From Qipengyuania vulgaris (GTDB lineage: Bacteria > Pseudomonadota > Alphaproteobacteria > Sphingomonadales > Sphingomonadaceae): a DNA stretch of 64,000 bases. A program made the position numbers and the translations under genes. The stretch covers positions 458,998 through 522,997 of the forward strand of contig CCSI01000002.1 of NCBI GenBank assembly GCA_000756795.1, written 5' to 3'. Shown in pieces: positions 8,730 through 17,386 of the stretch; within the stretch, counting starts at the first letter, position 1; every line of letters starts with the position of its first letter. Under the pieces are notes generated by a model, which saw only the letters and a program-made list of their open reading frames with translations, ran no database searches and was not told the origin of the DNA.

Positions 8730-8993
8730 TCAGCGCAACTGGCTGTCCTTGCTGCCGCGGCGATTGATGCTCAACTGGCGGGTAGCGGCATCACGGCCCG
8801 ACTGGCACTCGACACAGGTGCGCACGCCGGGGAGCGCCTCGCGCCGCTTCTCAGGGATAGGCTCGCCGCATTCGTCACAATATTTCGCGCTGTCGCCTTT
8901 CGGCATGCGAGCGCGCGCCGCACTGACCGCGTCGCTCACCGTGTCGTCGATCTGGTCCTGAACGGCGCCATCGCGCGCCCATCCGCCTGCCAT
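8730..8993 (-). CDS. DksA/TraR family C4-type zinc finger protein
   Basis: This 87-residue protein has the C4 zinc finger CDECGEPIPEKRREALPGVRTC...C with paired cysteines spaced as in the DksA/TraR family (CxxC then CxxC after 17 residues). It is too short to have the full coiled-coil of DksA, so it resembles TraR/YbiI-type short members, which may bind the RNA polymerase secondary channel. AAAGGAG precedes the ATG by six bases. It lies 27 bases upstream of psd on the same strand, so the two may be cotranscribed. Confidence 0.88.
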   Translation of the reverse strand: MAGGWARDGAVQDQIDDTVSDAVSAARARMPKGDSAKYCDECGEPIPEKRREALPGVRTCVECQSGRDAATRQLSINRRGSKDSQLR

Positions 8994-9041
8994 GGAAAAC
9001 TCCTTTGCCCGCTCAACGGGCGGAGGAGCGGCTGCGTTCCG

Positions 9042-9149
9042 TCAGAGGAACAGGGCGGCGAAGGGGATGAGGCCGACCGAAGCTGCCGCAACCGCACCCA
9101 CGACCCACTCGGGGACGCGCTGGGGGTTGGAGGCAGCTGGTCTAGCCAT
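9042..9149 (-). CDS. Small hypothetical membrane protein, 35 residues
   Basis: The reverse strand encodes a 35-residue peptide starting MARPAASNPQRVPEW, with one hydrophobic helix (VVGAVAAASVGLIPFAALFL) reaching the C-terminus. A good ribosome binding site (AAAGGTGGA) abuts the ATG. The peptide has a hydrophilic head and a single membrane span. It lies 48 bases before the DksA-like gene on the same strand. I do not recognise a family. Confidence 0.55.
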   Translation of the reverse strand: MARPAASNPQRVPEWVVGAVAAASVGLIPFAALFL

Positions 9150-9244
9150 TCCACCTTTCTACGCGCGAAAGGTTAAGATCACCGCAAGGCGTATAATGGT
9201 GAAACTACGTCAAGATTGTCGGTTTCCGCCGTGGTAACGCTTGG

Positions 9245-9439
9245 CTAACCCTTGGCGGGAGGACGCCCCCGGCGCGGCGGTTTCGATGGTTTCACATCCA
9301 CCCCGCGTTTCTTCAGGGCTTCGCGCAGGAGCATCTCGATTTGCGCATTGGCACTGCGCAGTTCGGCAGCAGCCAGACGCTCGACCGCGGCATGCACTGC
9401 CGGGTCGAGACGCAAGGCGAAGGCTTTCTTCTTGGACAT
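9245..9439 (-). CDS. Arc-like ribbon-helix-helix DNA-binding protein
   Basis: This 64-residue protein has the ribbon-helix-helix pattern KKAFALRLDPAVHAAVERLAAAELRSANAQIEMLLREAL: a short beta strand, then two amphipathic helices with the conserved turn between them. The tail is basic (PPRRGRPPAKG). Such proteins dimerise and bind short palindromes. It follows the SPFH gene by 20 bases on the same strand and is probably cotranscribed with it. It may regulate the promoter at 10391-10418. Confidence 0.8.
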   Translation of the reverse strand: MSKKKAFALRLDPAVHAAVERLAAAELRSANAQIEMLLREALKKRGVDVKPSKPPRRGRPPAKG

Positions 9440-9459
9440 CGGTCCGGTCCGTCAGGCCC

Positions 9460-10371
9460 CTAGTAGATGGACCCGGCGTTGACGACCGGGTGCGCGTCTT
9501 TCTCGCCGCACAGCACCACCATCAGGTTAGAGACCATATTGGCGCGGCGTTCGTCGTCCATGTCGACGATGCCGTCCTGGCTGAGCTTGGTCAGCGCGTC
9601 CTCGACCATGCCGACTGCGCCCAGCACGATCTTGGCGCGCGCTGCGATGATGGCATCGGCCTGCTGGCGCTTGAGCATCGCGCTGGCGATTTCGCTGGCA
9701 TAGGCGAGGTGGGTAAGGCCCGCTTCGTCGACCACCACGCCGGCAGCCTTGAGCCTGTCGTTGAGTTCCTCGAGCAGTTCGCGATTGACCACCTCTGCGC
9801 TGCCGCGAAGCGTCACTTCCTCGCCTTCGAAATCGTCATAGGGATGGCGCGAGCCGACCGTGCGCAGGCCCGCCTCGATCTGGATGTTCACGAACTCCTT
9901 GTAGTCGTCGACGTCGAAGCTCGCCTGTGCGGTATCGCGCACGCGCCACACGACGTTGCAGGCGATCTCGATGGGATTGCCGCGCAGGTCGTTGATCTTC
10001 ACGCGGTCGGAATGGATGTTGTGCGCGCGGGCGGAAATCTTGTTCTTGCCCATCCACGGCCACACCCAGCGCAGGCCCTCGGTACGCTCGGACCCGCGAT
10101 ATTCGCCGAACAGGGTAATGACCGCGGCCTGGTTGGGCTGGATCATGAAGAAGCCGGAGGCGAGGATGAGCACGCCGAGCAGCGAAACGACGAGCATGCC
10201 GACAAAACCGACTTTCGTGGCCTTGGTCGCGCCGTCGCCCGGCGCCATTCCAGGCAGGATAAACGCCAGCGCCGCCACCACCACCACGAGGATGAGCAGC
10301 ATGACGTAGCCGCTGTAGCTGGTCGCCGATGTCTCGCGGCTGGTTTTCATTCCGGTCAGTTCGACTGACAT
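9460..10371 (-). CDS. SPFH (band 7/stomatin) domain membrane protein
   Basis: This 303-residue protein has two N-terminal membrane spans (about residues 22 to 42 and 55 to 77) and then an SPFH domain beginning [20 protein letters not shown], with GLRWVWPW and [20 protein letters not shown]. Proteins of this type form membrane-microdomain assemblies; the specific function here is not known. AAGGAGG lies nine bases ahead of the ATG. It is followed on the same strand by a ribbon-helix-helix gene, a pairing I have seen in related bacteria, but its meaning is not established. Confidence 0.85.
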   Translation of the reverse strand: MSVELTGMKTSRETSATSYSGYVMLLILVVVVAALAFILPGMAPGDGATKATKVGFVGMLVVSLLGVLILASGFFMIQPNQAAVITLFGEYRGSERTEGLRWVWPWMGKNKISARAHNIHSDRVKINDLRGNPIEIACNVVWRVRDTAQASFDVDDYKEFVNIQIEAGLRTVGSRHPYDDFEGEEVTLRGSAEVVNRELLEELNDRLKAAGVVVDEAGLTHLAYASEIASAMLKRQQADAIIAARAKIVLGAVGMVEDALTKLSQDGIVDMDDERRANMVSNLMVVLCGEKDAHPVVNAGSIY

Positions 10372-10390
10372 AATCTCATGCCTCCTTCGA

Positions 10391-10418
10391 TATAATTATG
10401 ATATCATATTTATATCAA
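10391..10418. promoter_or_regulatory. AT-rich palindromic region upstream of the SPFH operon
   Basis: In otherwise GC-rich DNA, 28 bases are almost purely A and T. They contain the perfect 10-base palindrome ATGATATCAT at 10398-10407 and further GATAT and TATATCA half-sites. It lies just upstream of the SPFH ribosome binding site. It could hold the -10 element of that operon and an operator for the ribbon-helix-helix protein; this is inference. Confidence 0.45.
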
Positions 10419-10444
10419 ATGATGCGAAAGTCAATCAAAACCGG

Positions 10445-12220
10445 TCAGTGGCGGGCAATCTCTGTAAGGAAGCGCTCGCCATAGGCCTCCAGTTTCTTGG
10501 TGCCGACGCCGCCGACCTGGCCCAGTGCTGCGATGCTGGCAGGGCGGGTCGCGGCCATTTCGCGCAAGGTGCTGTCGTGGAAAATGACGTAGGGCGGGAC
10601 CTGCGCCTCGCTGGCGAGTTCGCGGCGTAGTTCGCGCAAGGCCTCGAACAGCGGGTCGCCGACCGGATTGGCCTCGTCGCCCCCGCGACGGGAGCGGCGC
10701 TGGCGCTTGGGCGGGACGACGATTTCGACCTCGCGGATCCCCTTGAGGATCTCGCGTGCGCTTCCTCCCAGCGCGAGGCCGCCGTGCTCGGTCGGCAGCA
10801 AGTCGCCGCGGGCTTGGAGTGCACGGCCTAACGGCTGGAGCAGGCGCGCATCCTCGCCCTCGACGATGCCGTAGACACTGAGCTTATCGTGCCCGCGCTG
10901 GCGGATGCGGTCGTCCTCGGCACCGGTGAGGACCTTTTGCAGATGGCCCATGCCGAAGCTCTGCCCGGTGCGGTAAACGGCGGAAAGGAGCTTGCGCGCC
11001 AGTTCGGTCACATTGGTGAGGTCGGGCGCGTCTAGACAATTGTCGCAATTGCCGCAGGTTTCGGGCGGGTCCTCGCCGAAATGGCGCAGCAGCACGGCGC
11101 GGCGGCAATGCGGGGTCTCGACTAGGCCTGCCAGCGCATCGAGCCGGGTCCGCTCGGCATTGCGGCGTTCCTCGTCGACTTCTGCCAGCCTCGAGCGCGC
11201 GGTGGCGAAGTCGCCTGCACCCCAGAACATGGTGGCAGCCGACGGGTCGCCGTCGCGGCCCGCGCGGCCTGTCTCCTGGTAATAGACCTCGATAGACTTG
11301 GGCACGCCGACATGCGCGACAAAGCGGACGTCGGGTTTGTCGATGCCCATCCCGAAAGCGACGGTGGCGACGATGACCATGTCCTCGCTGGCCACAAAGG
11401 CAGCCTGATTTGCGGCGCGTGTCTCCGGCGCCAGGCCTGCATGATAGGGCAGCACCTCGCGCCCCGTCGCTGCGGCGAGTTTCTCGGCGAGGTCCTCCAC
11501 CTTCTTGCGCGTCTGGGCGTAGACGATGCCGGGGCCGGGCCGTTCCGCCATCAGTGTGGCAATCTGACGCACCGGATTGTCGCGGTGGCGGATGGCGTAG
11601 CGGATGTTGGGCCGGTCGAAACCCGCCAGCACCAGCCCGTCTGCCGGAATGCCGAGCTGGGTCAGTACATCGCCGCGTGTCTGCCGGTCTGCCGTCGCGG
11701 TCAGCGCGAGGCGGGGGACGTCCGGGAATGCGTCCATCAGCGGGCGCAGCATGCGGTAGTCGGGACGGAAGTCGTGGCCCCACTCGGAGACGCAATGCGC
11801 CTCGTCCACCGCGAACAGCGCTATCCTGGCCGAGCCGAGGAAGTCGCGGAATTGCGGCTGGCTCGCGCGTTCGGGCGCGACATAGAGCAGGTCGAGTTCG
11901 CCTGCGCGATAGGCGTCCTGCGTTTCACGCCAGTCGGCATCGGCGCTGGTCAGCGTGGAGGCGCGAATGCCGTTGGCGCGCGCGCTTCTGAGCTGGTCGT
12001 GCATCAGCGCGATGAGCGGGCTGATGACGACGCAGGTCCCCTCCAGCATGATGGCGGGAAGTTGGTAGGTGAGCGACTTGCCCGCACCCGTCGGCATGAC
12101 CGCAAGGCTCGACTGGCCCGCCAGCGTGCGCCCCACCACCTCGGCCTGACGCCCGCGAAAATCGTCGAAGCCGAAAGTGGCGCGCAGGGCTTCGCGGGCG
12201 TTGTCGAGTGTTGCGACCAT
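10445..12220 (-). CDS. recQ: ATP-dependent DNA helicase RecQ
   Basis: This 591-residue protein has the RecQ helicase core: FRGRQAEVV (motif 0), MPTGAGKSLTYQLPA (Walker A), DEAHCVSEWGHDFRP (motif II), and GRAGRDGDPS (motif VI). The zinc-binding Cys cluster CGNCDNC of the RQC region follows near residue 375, and an HRDC domain is at the C-terminus. It unwinds DNA 3' to 5' in recombination and fork repair. I prefer the ATG at 12220 over the GTG at 12238 because AGGGG precedes it at suitable spacing and it gives the usual N-terminus. Confidence 0.95.
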   Translation of the reverse strand: MVATLDNAREALRATFGFDDFRGRQAEVVGRTLAGQSSLAVMPTGAGKSLTYQLPAIMLEGTCVVISPLIALMHDQLRSARANGIRASTLTSADADWRETQDAYRAGELDLLYVAPERASQPQFRDFLGSARIALFAVDEAHCVSEWGHDFRPDYRMLRPLMDAFPDVPRLALTATADRQTRGDVLTQLGIPADGLVLAGFDRPNIRYAIRHRDNPVRQIATLMAERPGPGIVYAQTRKKVEDLAEKLAAATGREVLPYHAGLAPETRAANQAAFVASEDMVIVATVAFGMGIDKPDVRFVAHVGVPKSIEVYYQETGRAGRDGDPSAATMFWGAGDFATARSRLAEVDEERRNAERTRLDALAGLVETPHCRRAVLLRHFGEDPPETCGNCDNCLDAPDLTNVTELARKLLSAVYRTGQSFGMGHLQKVLTGAEDDRIRQRGHDKLSVYGIVEGEDARLLQPLGRALQARGDLLPTEHGGLALGGSAREILKGIREVEIVVPPKRQRRSRRGGDEANPVGDPLFEALRELRRELASEAQVPPYVIFHDSTLREMAATRPASIAALGQVGGVGTKKLEAYGERFLTEIARH

Positions 12221-12334
12221 TCGCCCCTGTTGCCACACGGCGCGCCGCGCGCAACCGCCGCAGGTGCATTTTCCCTTGGCGAAGTCGCAAACAAGCGATT
12301 AACCACGGCTCACAGCCTATTGAAGGAGAACCAC

Positions 12335-12622
12335 ATGAAGTTCCGTATCGCTGCCGTCGCAGCCACCAGCCTCGCCCTTGCCGCCTGCGGCAGCGCGGAC
12401 GATGCCTCGACCGAAGCCGAAGCCGACACGGTTGAAGTCGCCGCCGACGAAGCCATGGCGGGTGTCGAGGAAGAGCCCGTCGCCGACCCCGAAGCTGCCG
12501 TCGAGCCGGTCGAAACCACGCCGAGCGCAGCCGAAGCCGCCTCGGTTGAAGCAGCTGGCGACAGCGCCGCAGCCACCGCCGAAGCCGCGATGGACGCGAT
12601 GGGCGAAGACCCGCCCGAGTAA
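12335..12622 (+). CDS. Small acidic alanine/glutamate-rich lipoprotein
   Basis: This 95-residue protein starts MKFRIAAVAATSLALAACGS, a signal peptide with a lipobox (LAAC). The mature part is low-complexity and rich in Ala, Glu and Asp, with no recognisable domain. AAGGAGAA precedes the ATG. Its composition and N-terminus resemble the proteins at 18396-18641 and 18813-19070, so these may be members of one family. The function is unknown. Confidence 0.7.
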   Translation: MKFRIAAVAATSLALAACGSADDASTEAEADTVEVAADEAMAGVEEEPVADPEAAVEPVETTPSAAEAASVEAAGDSAAATAEAAMDAMGEDPPE

Positions 12623-12639
12623 GCAAACCGGTCACAAGG

Positions 12640-12674
12640 GGGCGGGCAGGAGCAAAGGCTCCGCCCGCCCTTTT
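12640..12674 (+). terminator. Rho-independent terminator of the acidic lipoprotein gene
   Basis: GGGCGGGC and GGAGC pair with GCTCC and GCCCGCCC around an AAAG loop, with one bulged A, followed by TTTT. It lies 18 bases after the stop codon. Confidence 0.8.
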
Positions 12675-12721
12675 CCGTAGCGGCTTTGTCGCAACAGATT
12701 TTGGGAGATAGCATCGCCGCC

Positions 12722-12922
12722 ATGAAGCGACTCGTCCTGCTGCCCGCGCTGGCACTAGCTGCCTGCAATTCCTCAACCGAGGGTGCCGACCCCGGCCCCG
12801 TCACGCAGGAGGAGGCCGAAGCGCTCGACGATGCCGCCTCGATGCTGGATGAGCAGCGCATGCCGGCCGAGACGCCGGAGCCGGAAGAACAGCCGGAAAC
12901 CGAAGGGGGAGAGACCCAGTGA
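12722..12922 (+). CDS. Small acidic lipoprotein
   Basis: This 66-residue protein starts MKRLVLLPALALAACNSS, a lipoprotein signal with lipobox LAAC. The mature part is short, acidic and proline-rich (EPEEQPETEGG), so probably disordered. The frame is open to 12686, but the ATG at 12722 starts the signal peptide. Its stop overlaps the GTG start of the acyl-CoA dehydrogenase by four bases, so it is the first gene of that operon. I do not recognise a family. Confidence 0.6.
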   Translation: MKRLVLLPALALAACNSSTEGADPGPVTQEEAEALDDAASMLDEQRMPAETPEPEEQPETEGGETQ

Positions 12923-14100
12923 GCACGCCCAATCCCGGAATGGATGCGGATACTTTCGCCCAGTTCCTCGAACAGCTCGAGCGCTATGTCCGCGAACGGC
13001 TCATCCCGGCGGAAAAAGACGTCATCGAGAATGACGCCGTGCCGGAAGACATCCTTGCCGAAATGAAGGACATGGGCCTGTTCGGCCTGACCGTTCCCGA
13101 AGACTATGGCGGCGCGGGGCTCAACATCACGCAGTACGCCAAGGTCGTGCAGACCATGGCCTATGCCGCGCCTGCCTATCGTTCGATTTTCTCTATCAAC
13201 GTCGGCATGTTCAATTCCGCCATCAAGAACGGCGGGACCGAGGCGCAGAAGGCCGAATGGTGGCCGAGGATTGCCGAGGGCGCGATTGCGTGTTTCGGCC
13301 TCACCGAGCCGGGCAGCGGCAGCGACAGCGCGGCGATGCAGACCATGGCGAAGCCCGACCCGGACGGGAACGGCTGGATATTGAACGGCACCAAGCGCTA
13401 CATCACCAATGCGCCGCACGCCGATGTCGCGCTCATCATGGCGCGCACGGAGAAGGACGCGCTGCCCAAGAACGCGCATGTCAGCGCCTTTATCGTGCCG
13501 ATGGATACGCCGGGTGTTTCGACCGGCAGCCCCGACAAGAAGATGGGGCAGGCGGGCAGCCATATTTCCGATGTCATGCTCGACGATGTGCATGTGCCGG
13601 GCGAAGCGCTGCTCGGCGGCGAGACGGGGCAGGGCTTCCGCTTTGCCATGATGAGCCTCGACAATGGCCGCATCTCGGTCGGCGCGGCCAGCGCTGGTTA
13701 TGCGCGCCGCGCGCTCGACAGCGCGACCAAATATGCGACCGAGCGGCAGGCCTTCGGCGAACCCATCGCCAACTTCCAGCTCATCCAGCAGATGCTCGCG
13801 GAAAGCTGGACCGAGATTTACGCGGCAGAGGCGATGATGGCCGATGTCACCGCGCGCGTGGACCGGGGCGAGGACACGGTGAAGCATGCCGCTGCCTTCA
13901 AGGTTTTCGCATCCGAAATGTGCGGCCGCGTGGTCGACCGCGTGGTGCAGATTTACGGCGGCGCGGGCTATCTCGCCGAATATGATGCCGAGCGTTTCTT
14001 CCGCGATGCGCGCATCTACCGCATTTACGAAGGCACGACGCAAATCCTCCAGCTGCAAATCGCCAAGCGCATGCTGCGCGAGTATGCGGCGAGTGTTTGA
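12919..14100 (+). CDS. Acyl-CoA dehydrogenase
   Basis: This 393-residue protein has the full acyl-CoA dehydrogenase fold: the FAD-binding signature FGLTEPGSGSDSAAMQT near residue 130, KRYITNAPHADV, QAFGEPIANFQLIQQ and QIYGGAGYLAEYDAERFFRDARI near the C-terminus, followed by YEGTTQI with the likely catalytic base Glu. It removes two hydrogens from an acyl-CoA and passes electrons to ETF. The start is GTG. It stands with a CoA-transferase and a thiolase in one operon, suggesting a dedicated route for a particular carboxylic acid; the chain type cannot be told. Confidence 0.93.
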   Translation: MSTPNPGMDADTFAQFLEQLERYVRERLIPAEKDVIENDAVPEDILAEMKDMGLFGLTVPEDYGGAGLNITQYAKVVQTMAYAAPAYRSIFSINVGMFNSAIKNGGTEAQKAEWWPRIAEGAIACFGLTEPGSGSDSAAMQTMAKPDPDGNGWILNGTKRYITNAPHADVALIMARTEKDALPKNAHVSAFIVPMDTPGVSTGSPDKKMGQAGSHISDVMLDDVHVPGEALLGGETGQGFRFAMMSLDNGRISVGAASAGYARRALDSATKYATERQAFGEPIANFQLIQQMLAESWTEIYAAEAMMADVTARVDRGEDTVKHAAAFKVFASEMCGRVVDRVVQIYGGAGYLAEYDAERFFRDARIYRIYEGTTQILQLQIAKRMLREYAASV

Positions 14101-14103
14101 CGG

Positions 14104-15330
14104 GTGTACAAACTTCTCGATGACCTGAGCATTATCGAGGCCTCCAGCTTCGTCGCCTCGCCCACCGCGGGCCTCTATTGCGCGCAGATGGGTGCGGAGG
14201 TCATCCGCGTCGATCACAAGGAGGGCGGGCTCGATTACGACCGCTACATGCTGACGAAAGAGGGCCGCAGCCTGAGCTGGGAGAACCTCAACCGGGCAAA
14301 GAAATCGGTCGCGCTCGACCTGCGCAGCAGCGAGGGGCGTGAATTGCTGGTGGAACTGTCGGCTAAGACCGGCAATCTCATTACGAACCTGCCGGAGAAA
14401 AGCTTTCTCTCGCACGAGGCGGTGGCGGCCAATTGTCCCGACCTCGTCAGCGTCCGCATCATGGGCTGGCACGACGGGCGGCAGGCGATGGACTTCACCG
14501 TCAATGCGGCCAGCGGCTATCCGCTGATGTGCGGGCCGGAGGAGTGGGATGACGCGACCGCGCCGCCGGTCAATCAGGTCCTGCCCGCATGGGATTTCAT
14601 CACCGGAGCCTATTGCGCCTTCGCGCTCGTCTCCGCCATCCGCCACCGTGACAAGACCGGCGAGGGCAGCGAGCTTCGCGTACCTTTGGGCGATGTCGCC
14701 ATCGGCACGGTCGCCAATAGCGGGGCGATGGCCGAGATGCTCTATCGCGGCGGCGACCGCGAGCGGCTCGGCAATGCCATCTGGGGCGCATTCGGGCGCG
14801 ATTTCCGGACGAAGGACGGGGTGCGATTCATGGTCGCCGCCCTGACCGCGAAACAATGGAAGGGTCTCGTCGAAGCTTTCGGCGTGGCGCAGCCAATCGC
14901 GAAGCTCGAGGCTGAAACCGGAGTGCGCTTTGCCGATGGCGACGACCCGCGTTTCAGGCATCGCCATGCGCTGTTCGACATTTTCCAGGAGGTCGCCTCG
15001 GGCCACGACTGGAAGGCACTCGAAGCGCGCATGGCGGCTGAGGGCTGCACGTTCGAACGCTACCGCACGATGCACGAGGCTGCGAACGACCCGGTCCTCG
15101 TAGACGAAAATCCGCTGTTCACGCGCACCTCTGCGAACCCTTCGGGCTTCGAATATCCAGCCACCCGTAGCTTCGCCAATATTCCGGGACGCGCAGCGAG
15201 CCAGCCTGCCCCTGCGCCATATCTCGGGCAGCATACCGAGGAGGTTCTGGCTGAAAGGCTAGGCCTTTCTTCGGGCGCGATAGGCAAGCTTGTCGACCGC
15301 GATATCGCCCGCTTTTCCGATAAGGACTGA
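14104..15330 (+). CDS. CaiB/BaiF (family III) CoA-transferase
   Basis: The 408-residue protein matches family III CoA-transferases: LSIIEASSFVASPTAGLYCAQMGAEVIRVDHKEGG at the N-terminus, NLNRAKKSVALDLRSSEGRELL, and PAWDFITGAYCAFALVSAIRHRDKTGEG. The aspartate normally used as the CoA carrier is in the region around residue 160, where WDFITG is seen. The start is GTG, three bases after the acyl-CoA dehydrogenase stop. It probably activates the acid handled by the neighbouring dehydrogenase and thiolase. Confidence 0.88.
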   Translation: MYKLLDDLSIIEASSFVASPTAGLYCAQMGAEVIRVDHKEGGLDYDRYMLTKEGRSLSWENLNRAKKSVALDLRSSEGRELLVELSAKTGNLITNLPEKSFLSHEAVAANCPDLVSVRIMGWHDGRQAMDFTVNAASGYPLMCGPEEWDDATAPPVNQVLPAWDFITGAYCAFALVSAIRHRDKTGEGSELRVPLGDVAIGTVANSGAMAEMLYRGGDRERLGNAIWGAFGRDFRTKDGVRFMVAALTAKQWKGLVEAFGVAQPIAKLEAETGVRFADGDDPRFRHRHALFDIFQEVASGHDWKALEARMAAEGCTFERYRTMHEAANDPVLVDENPLFTRTSANPSGFEYPATRSFANIPGRAASQPAPAPYLGQHTEEVLAERLGLSSGAIGKLVDRDIARFSDKD

Positions 15331-15333
15331 CGC

Positions 15334-16566
15334 ATGACTGAATTACGCCGTGTCGCCATCTGCAAGCCCTTGCGCACTCCCGTCGGGAAGTTTCTCGGCA
15401 GTCTCGCGCCGCTGGAGGCTGGCGAACTGGGCGCGGTCATCATCAAGGCGCTGGTCGAGCGTTCGGGCGTGGATCCGATGCGCGTCGACGATGTGGTTTT
15501 CAGCCAAGGCTATGGCAGCGGCGAGGCGCCCGCCATCGGGCGGTGGAGCTGGCTTGCGGCAGGCTATCCCATCGAGGTGCCAGGGTTCCAGCTCGACCGT
15601 CGCTGCGGCTCGGGCCTGCAGGCGGTCGCCACGGCGGCGATGATGGTCCAGACCGGCGTCGCCGACTGCGTGCTTGCGGGCGGGGTCGAGAGCATGTCCA
15701 ATGTCGAGCATTACACCACCAAGGCCCGCCACGGCGCTCGGCTGGGCGATATGGTGCTGTGGGACCGCCTCACCCGCGGCCGCCTGATGAGCCAGCCAAT
15801 CGAGCGCTTCGGCGTCATAACCGGCATGATTGAAACGGCAGAAAACCTCGCCAAGGATTACGACATCAGCCGCGAGGCCTCAGACGAATTCGCTGTCCGT
15901 TCGCACCGGAACGCGGCGAAGGCTTGGGAAGAGGGCAAGTTCGACGAGCAACTAGTGCCGGTCGAAATCCCCCAGCGGCGCGGCGACCCGGTGGTCTTCG
16001 CCAAGGACGCGGGCTTCCGCGAGGATGCCGATATGGAGAGCCTGTCGAAGCTGCGCCCCATCGACGGCAAGCGCGACCCCGATGCCATCGTCACTGCCGG
16101 CAATGCCAGCCAGCAGAACGATGCGGCCGCCGCCTGCCTGGTGGTGGCGGAAGACAAGGTCGAGGAACTCGGCCTCGAACCCATCCTCTGGTTCCATTCA
16201 TGGAGCGCGGCGGGCTGCGATCCCAGCCGCATGGGCATCGGCCCGGTCCCGGCAGTCGAGCGACTGTTCGCGAAGAACGGCCTCGGCTGGGACGATATCG
16301 GCCTCATCGAACTCAACGAAGCTTTCGCCCCGCAGGCACTGGCCGTGCTGAAGGGCTGGGGTTTCGCCGAAGGCGACAGCCGCCGCGACATCGTCAACGT
16401 CAACGGCTCGGGCATATCGCTCGGCCACCCCATCGGCGCGACGGGTATCCGAATCCTCGCCGACATGGCGCACGAAATGCAGCGGCGCGAGGTGCGCTAC
16501 GGCCTCGAGACCATGTGCATTGGCGGCGGGCAGGGCATGGCCGCCGTGTTCGAACGCGCGGCCTAG
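15334..16566 (+). CDS. Thiolase (acetyl-CoA acyltransferase)
   Basis: This 410-residue protein has the thiolase active-site motifs: RRCGSGLQAVATAA with the nucleophilic Cys near residue 90, NEAFAPQALAVL, GHPIGATGIRI with the catalytic His near residue 365, and CIGGGQGMA with the second Cys near residue 395. The start lies three bases downstream of the CoA-transferase stop. As the last gene of the operon it would cleave a 3-oxoacyl-CoA. The stop overlaps the end of ppk2 on the opposite strand. Confidence 0.93.
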   Translation: MTELRRVAICKPLRTPVGKFLGSLAPLEAGELGAVIIKALVERSGVDPMRVDDVVFSQGYGSGEAPAIGRWSWLAAGYPIEVPGFQLDRRCGSGLQAVATAAMMVQTGVADCVLAGGVESMSNVEHYTTKARHGARLGDMVLWDRLTRGRLMSQPIERFGVITGMIETAENLAKDYDISREASDEFAVRSHRNAAKAWEEGKFDEQLVPVEIPQRRGDPVVFAKDAGFREDADMESLSKLRPIDGKRDPDAIVTAGNASQQNDAAAACLVVAEDKVEELGLEPILWFHSWSAAGCDPSRMGIGPVPAVERLFAKNGLGWDDIGLIELNEAFAPQALAVLKGWGFAEGDSRRDIVNVNGSGISLGHPIGATGIRILADMAHEMQRREVRYGLETMCIGGGQGMAAVFERAA

Positions 16567-17333
16567 TCTATAGGATACTTCGCGATCGGCTTTAGCGAAC
16601 CATAGGTTTCGACCAGAGGCTCGTGATCGAGGTCGGGAAATTCGAGTTCGGCCGGTTCGCACTCGGTGTCGGGCAACCGGTCGAGGAGGTCGCGCACCAA
16701 AGTCAGTCGTCCCTGCTTCTGGTCGTTGAAATCGACCAGCGTCCACGGCGCCGATCTGGTGTGCGTGCGCGCCAGCATCTCTTCGCGCGCCCTGGTGTAG
16801 GCATCGTATTTGTCGCGCGCGGCGAGGTCGATGGGCGATAGCTTCCAGCGCTTCAACGGATCTTCCAGCCGCTCGCGCAGGCGTTCTTCCTGGCGTTCCT
16901 GATCCGCGCCGAGCCAGTATTTGAACAGGAGGATGCCGTCATCGACGAGCATCTTCTCGAAGGTCGGGACCTGGTCGAGGAATTGCTCGACTTGGCTCTC
17001 GCTGGCGAAACCCATCACTTTCTCGACGCCCGCGCGGTTGTACCAGCTGCGGTCGAACAAAACGATTTCGCCCTTGGTCGGCAGGTGCGGGACATAGCGC
17101 TGGAAATACCATTGACCCTGTTCGTCCTCGGTCGGCTTGCCAAGAGCGACCACATGGCATTGTCGGGGATTGAGCTTTTCGGAGACCGCTCGGATGGCTC
17201 CGCCCTTGCCTGCCGTGTCACGCCCCTCGAACAATACGACGATGCGCTGGCCGGTCACTCTCGCCCAGCGGGCCATTGCCACCAGTTCCTCGCGCATCGG
17301 CTCCAGCGCGGCTTCATAGGCCTTGCGTTTCAC
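16563..17333 (-). CDS. ppk2: Polyphosphate kinase 2
   Basis: This 256-residue protein has the PPK2 P-loop kinase pattern: VVLFEGRDTAGKGGAIRAV (Walker A) near residue 33, GEIVLFDRSWYNRAGVE (Walker B and lid) near residue 95, and LLFKYWLGADQERQEERLRERLEDPLKRWK. Such enzymes transfer phosphate between polyphosphate and nucleoside diphosphates. The single-domain length suits the class I type, though the subclass was not tested. It converges with the thiolase gene, overlapping by four bases. Confidence 0.92.
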   Translation of the reverse strand: MKRKAYEAALEPMREELVAMARWARVTGQRIVVLFEGRDTAGKGGAIRAVSEKLNPRQCHVVALGKPTEDEQGQWYFQRYVPHLPTKGEIVLFDRSWYNRAGVEKVMGFASESQVEQFLDQVPTFEKMLVDDGILLFKYWLGADQERQEERLRERLEDPLKRWKLSPIDLAARDKYDAYTRAREEMLARTHTRSAPWTLVDFNDQKQGRLTLVRDLLDRLPDTECEPAELEFPDLDHEPLVETYGSLKPIAKYPID

Positions 17334-17386
17334 GCCTTGAATCTCCCCATTTGTAAGCGCCCGACAAAGCGCCTAAATAGCCGGTC

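Noticed and set aside
9245..9439. Antitoxin of a toxin-antitoxin pair
   Set aside because: The ribbon-helix-helix fold fits, but the neighbour is a large SPFH membrane protein, not a small toxin.
9241..10368. Open frame of 375 codons opposite the SPFH gene
   Set aside because: It overlaps the SPFH and ribbon-helix-helix genes entirely and reads as low-information basic sequence.
12310..15234. Long open frame of 974 codons on the minus strand
   Set aside because: It lies antisense to the lipoprotein, acyl-CoA dehydrogenase and CoA-transferase genes, and its sequence has the Arg/His/Asp-rich composition of reverse-frame reading in GC-rich DNA; no domain is visible.
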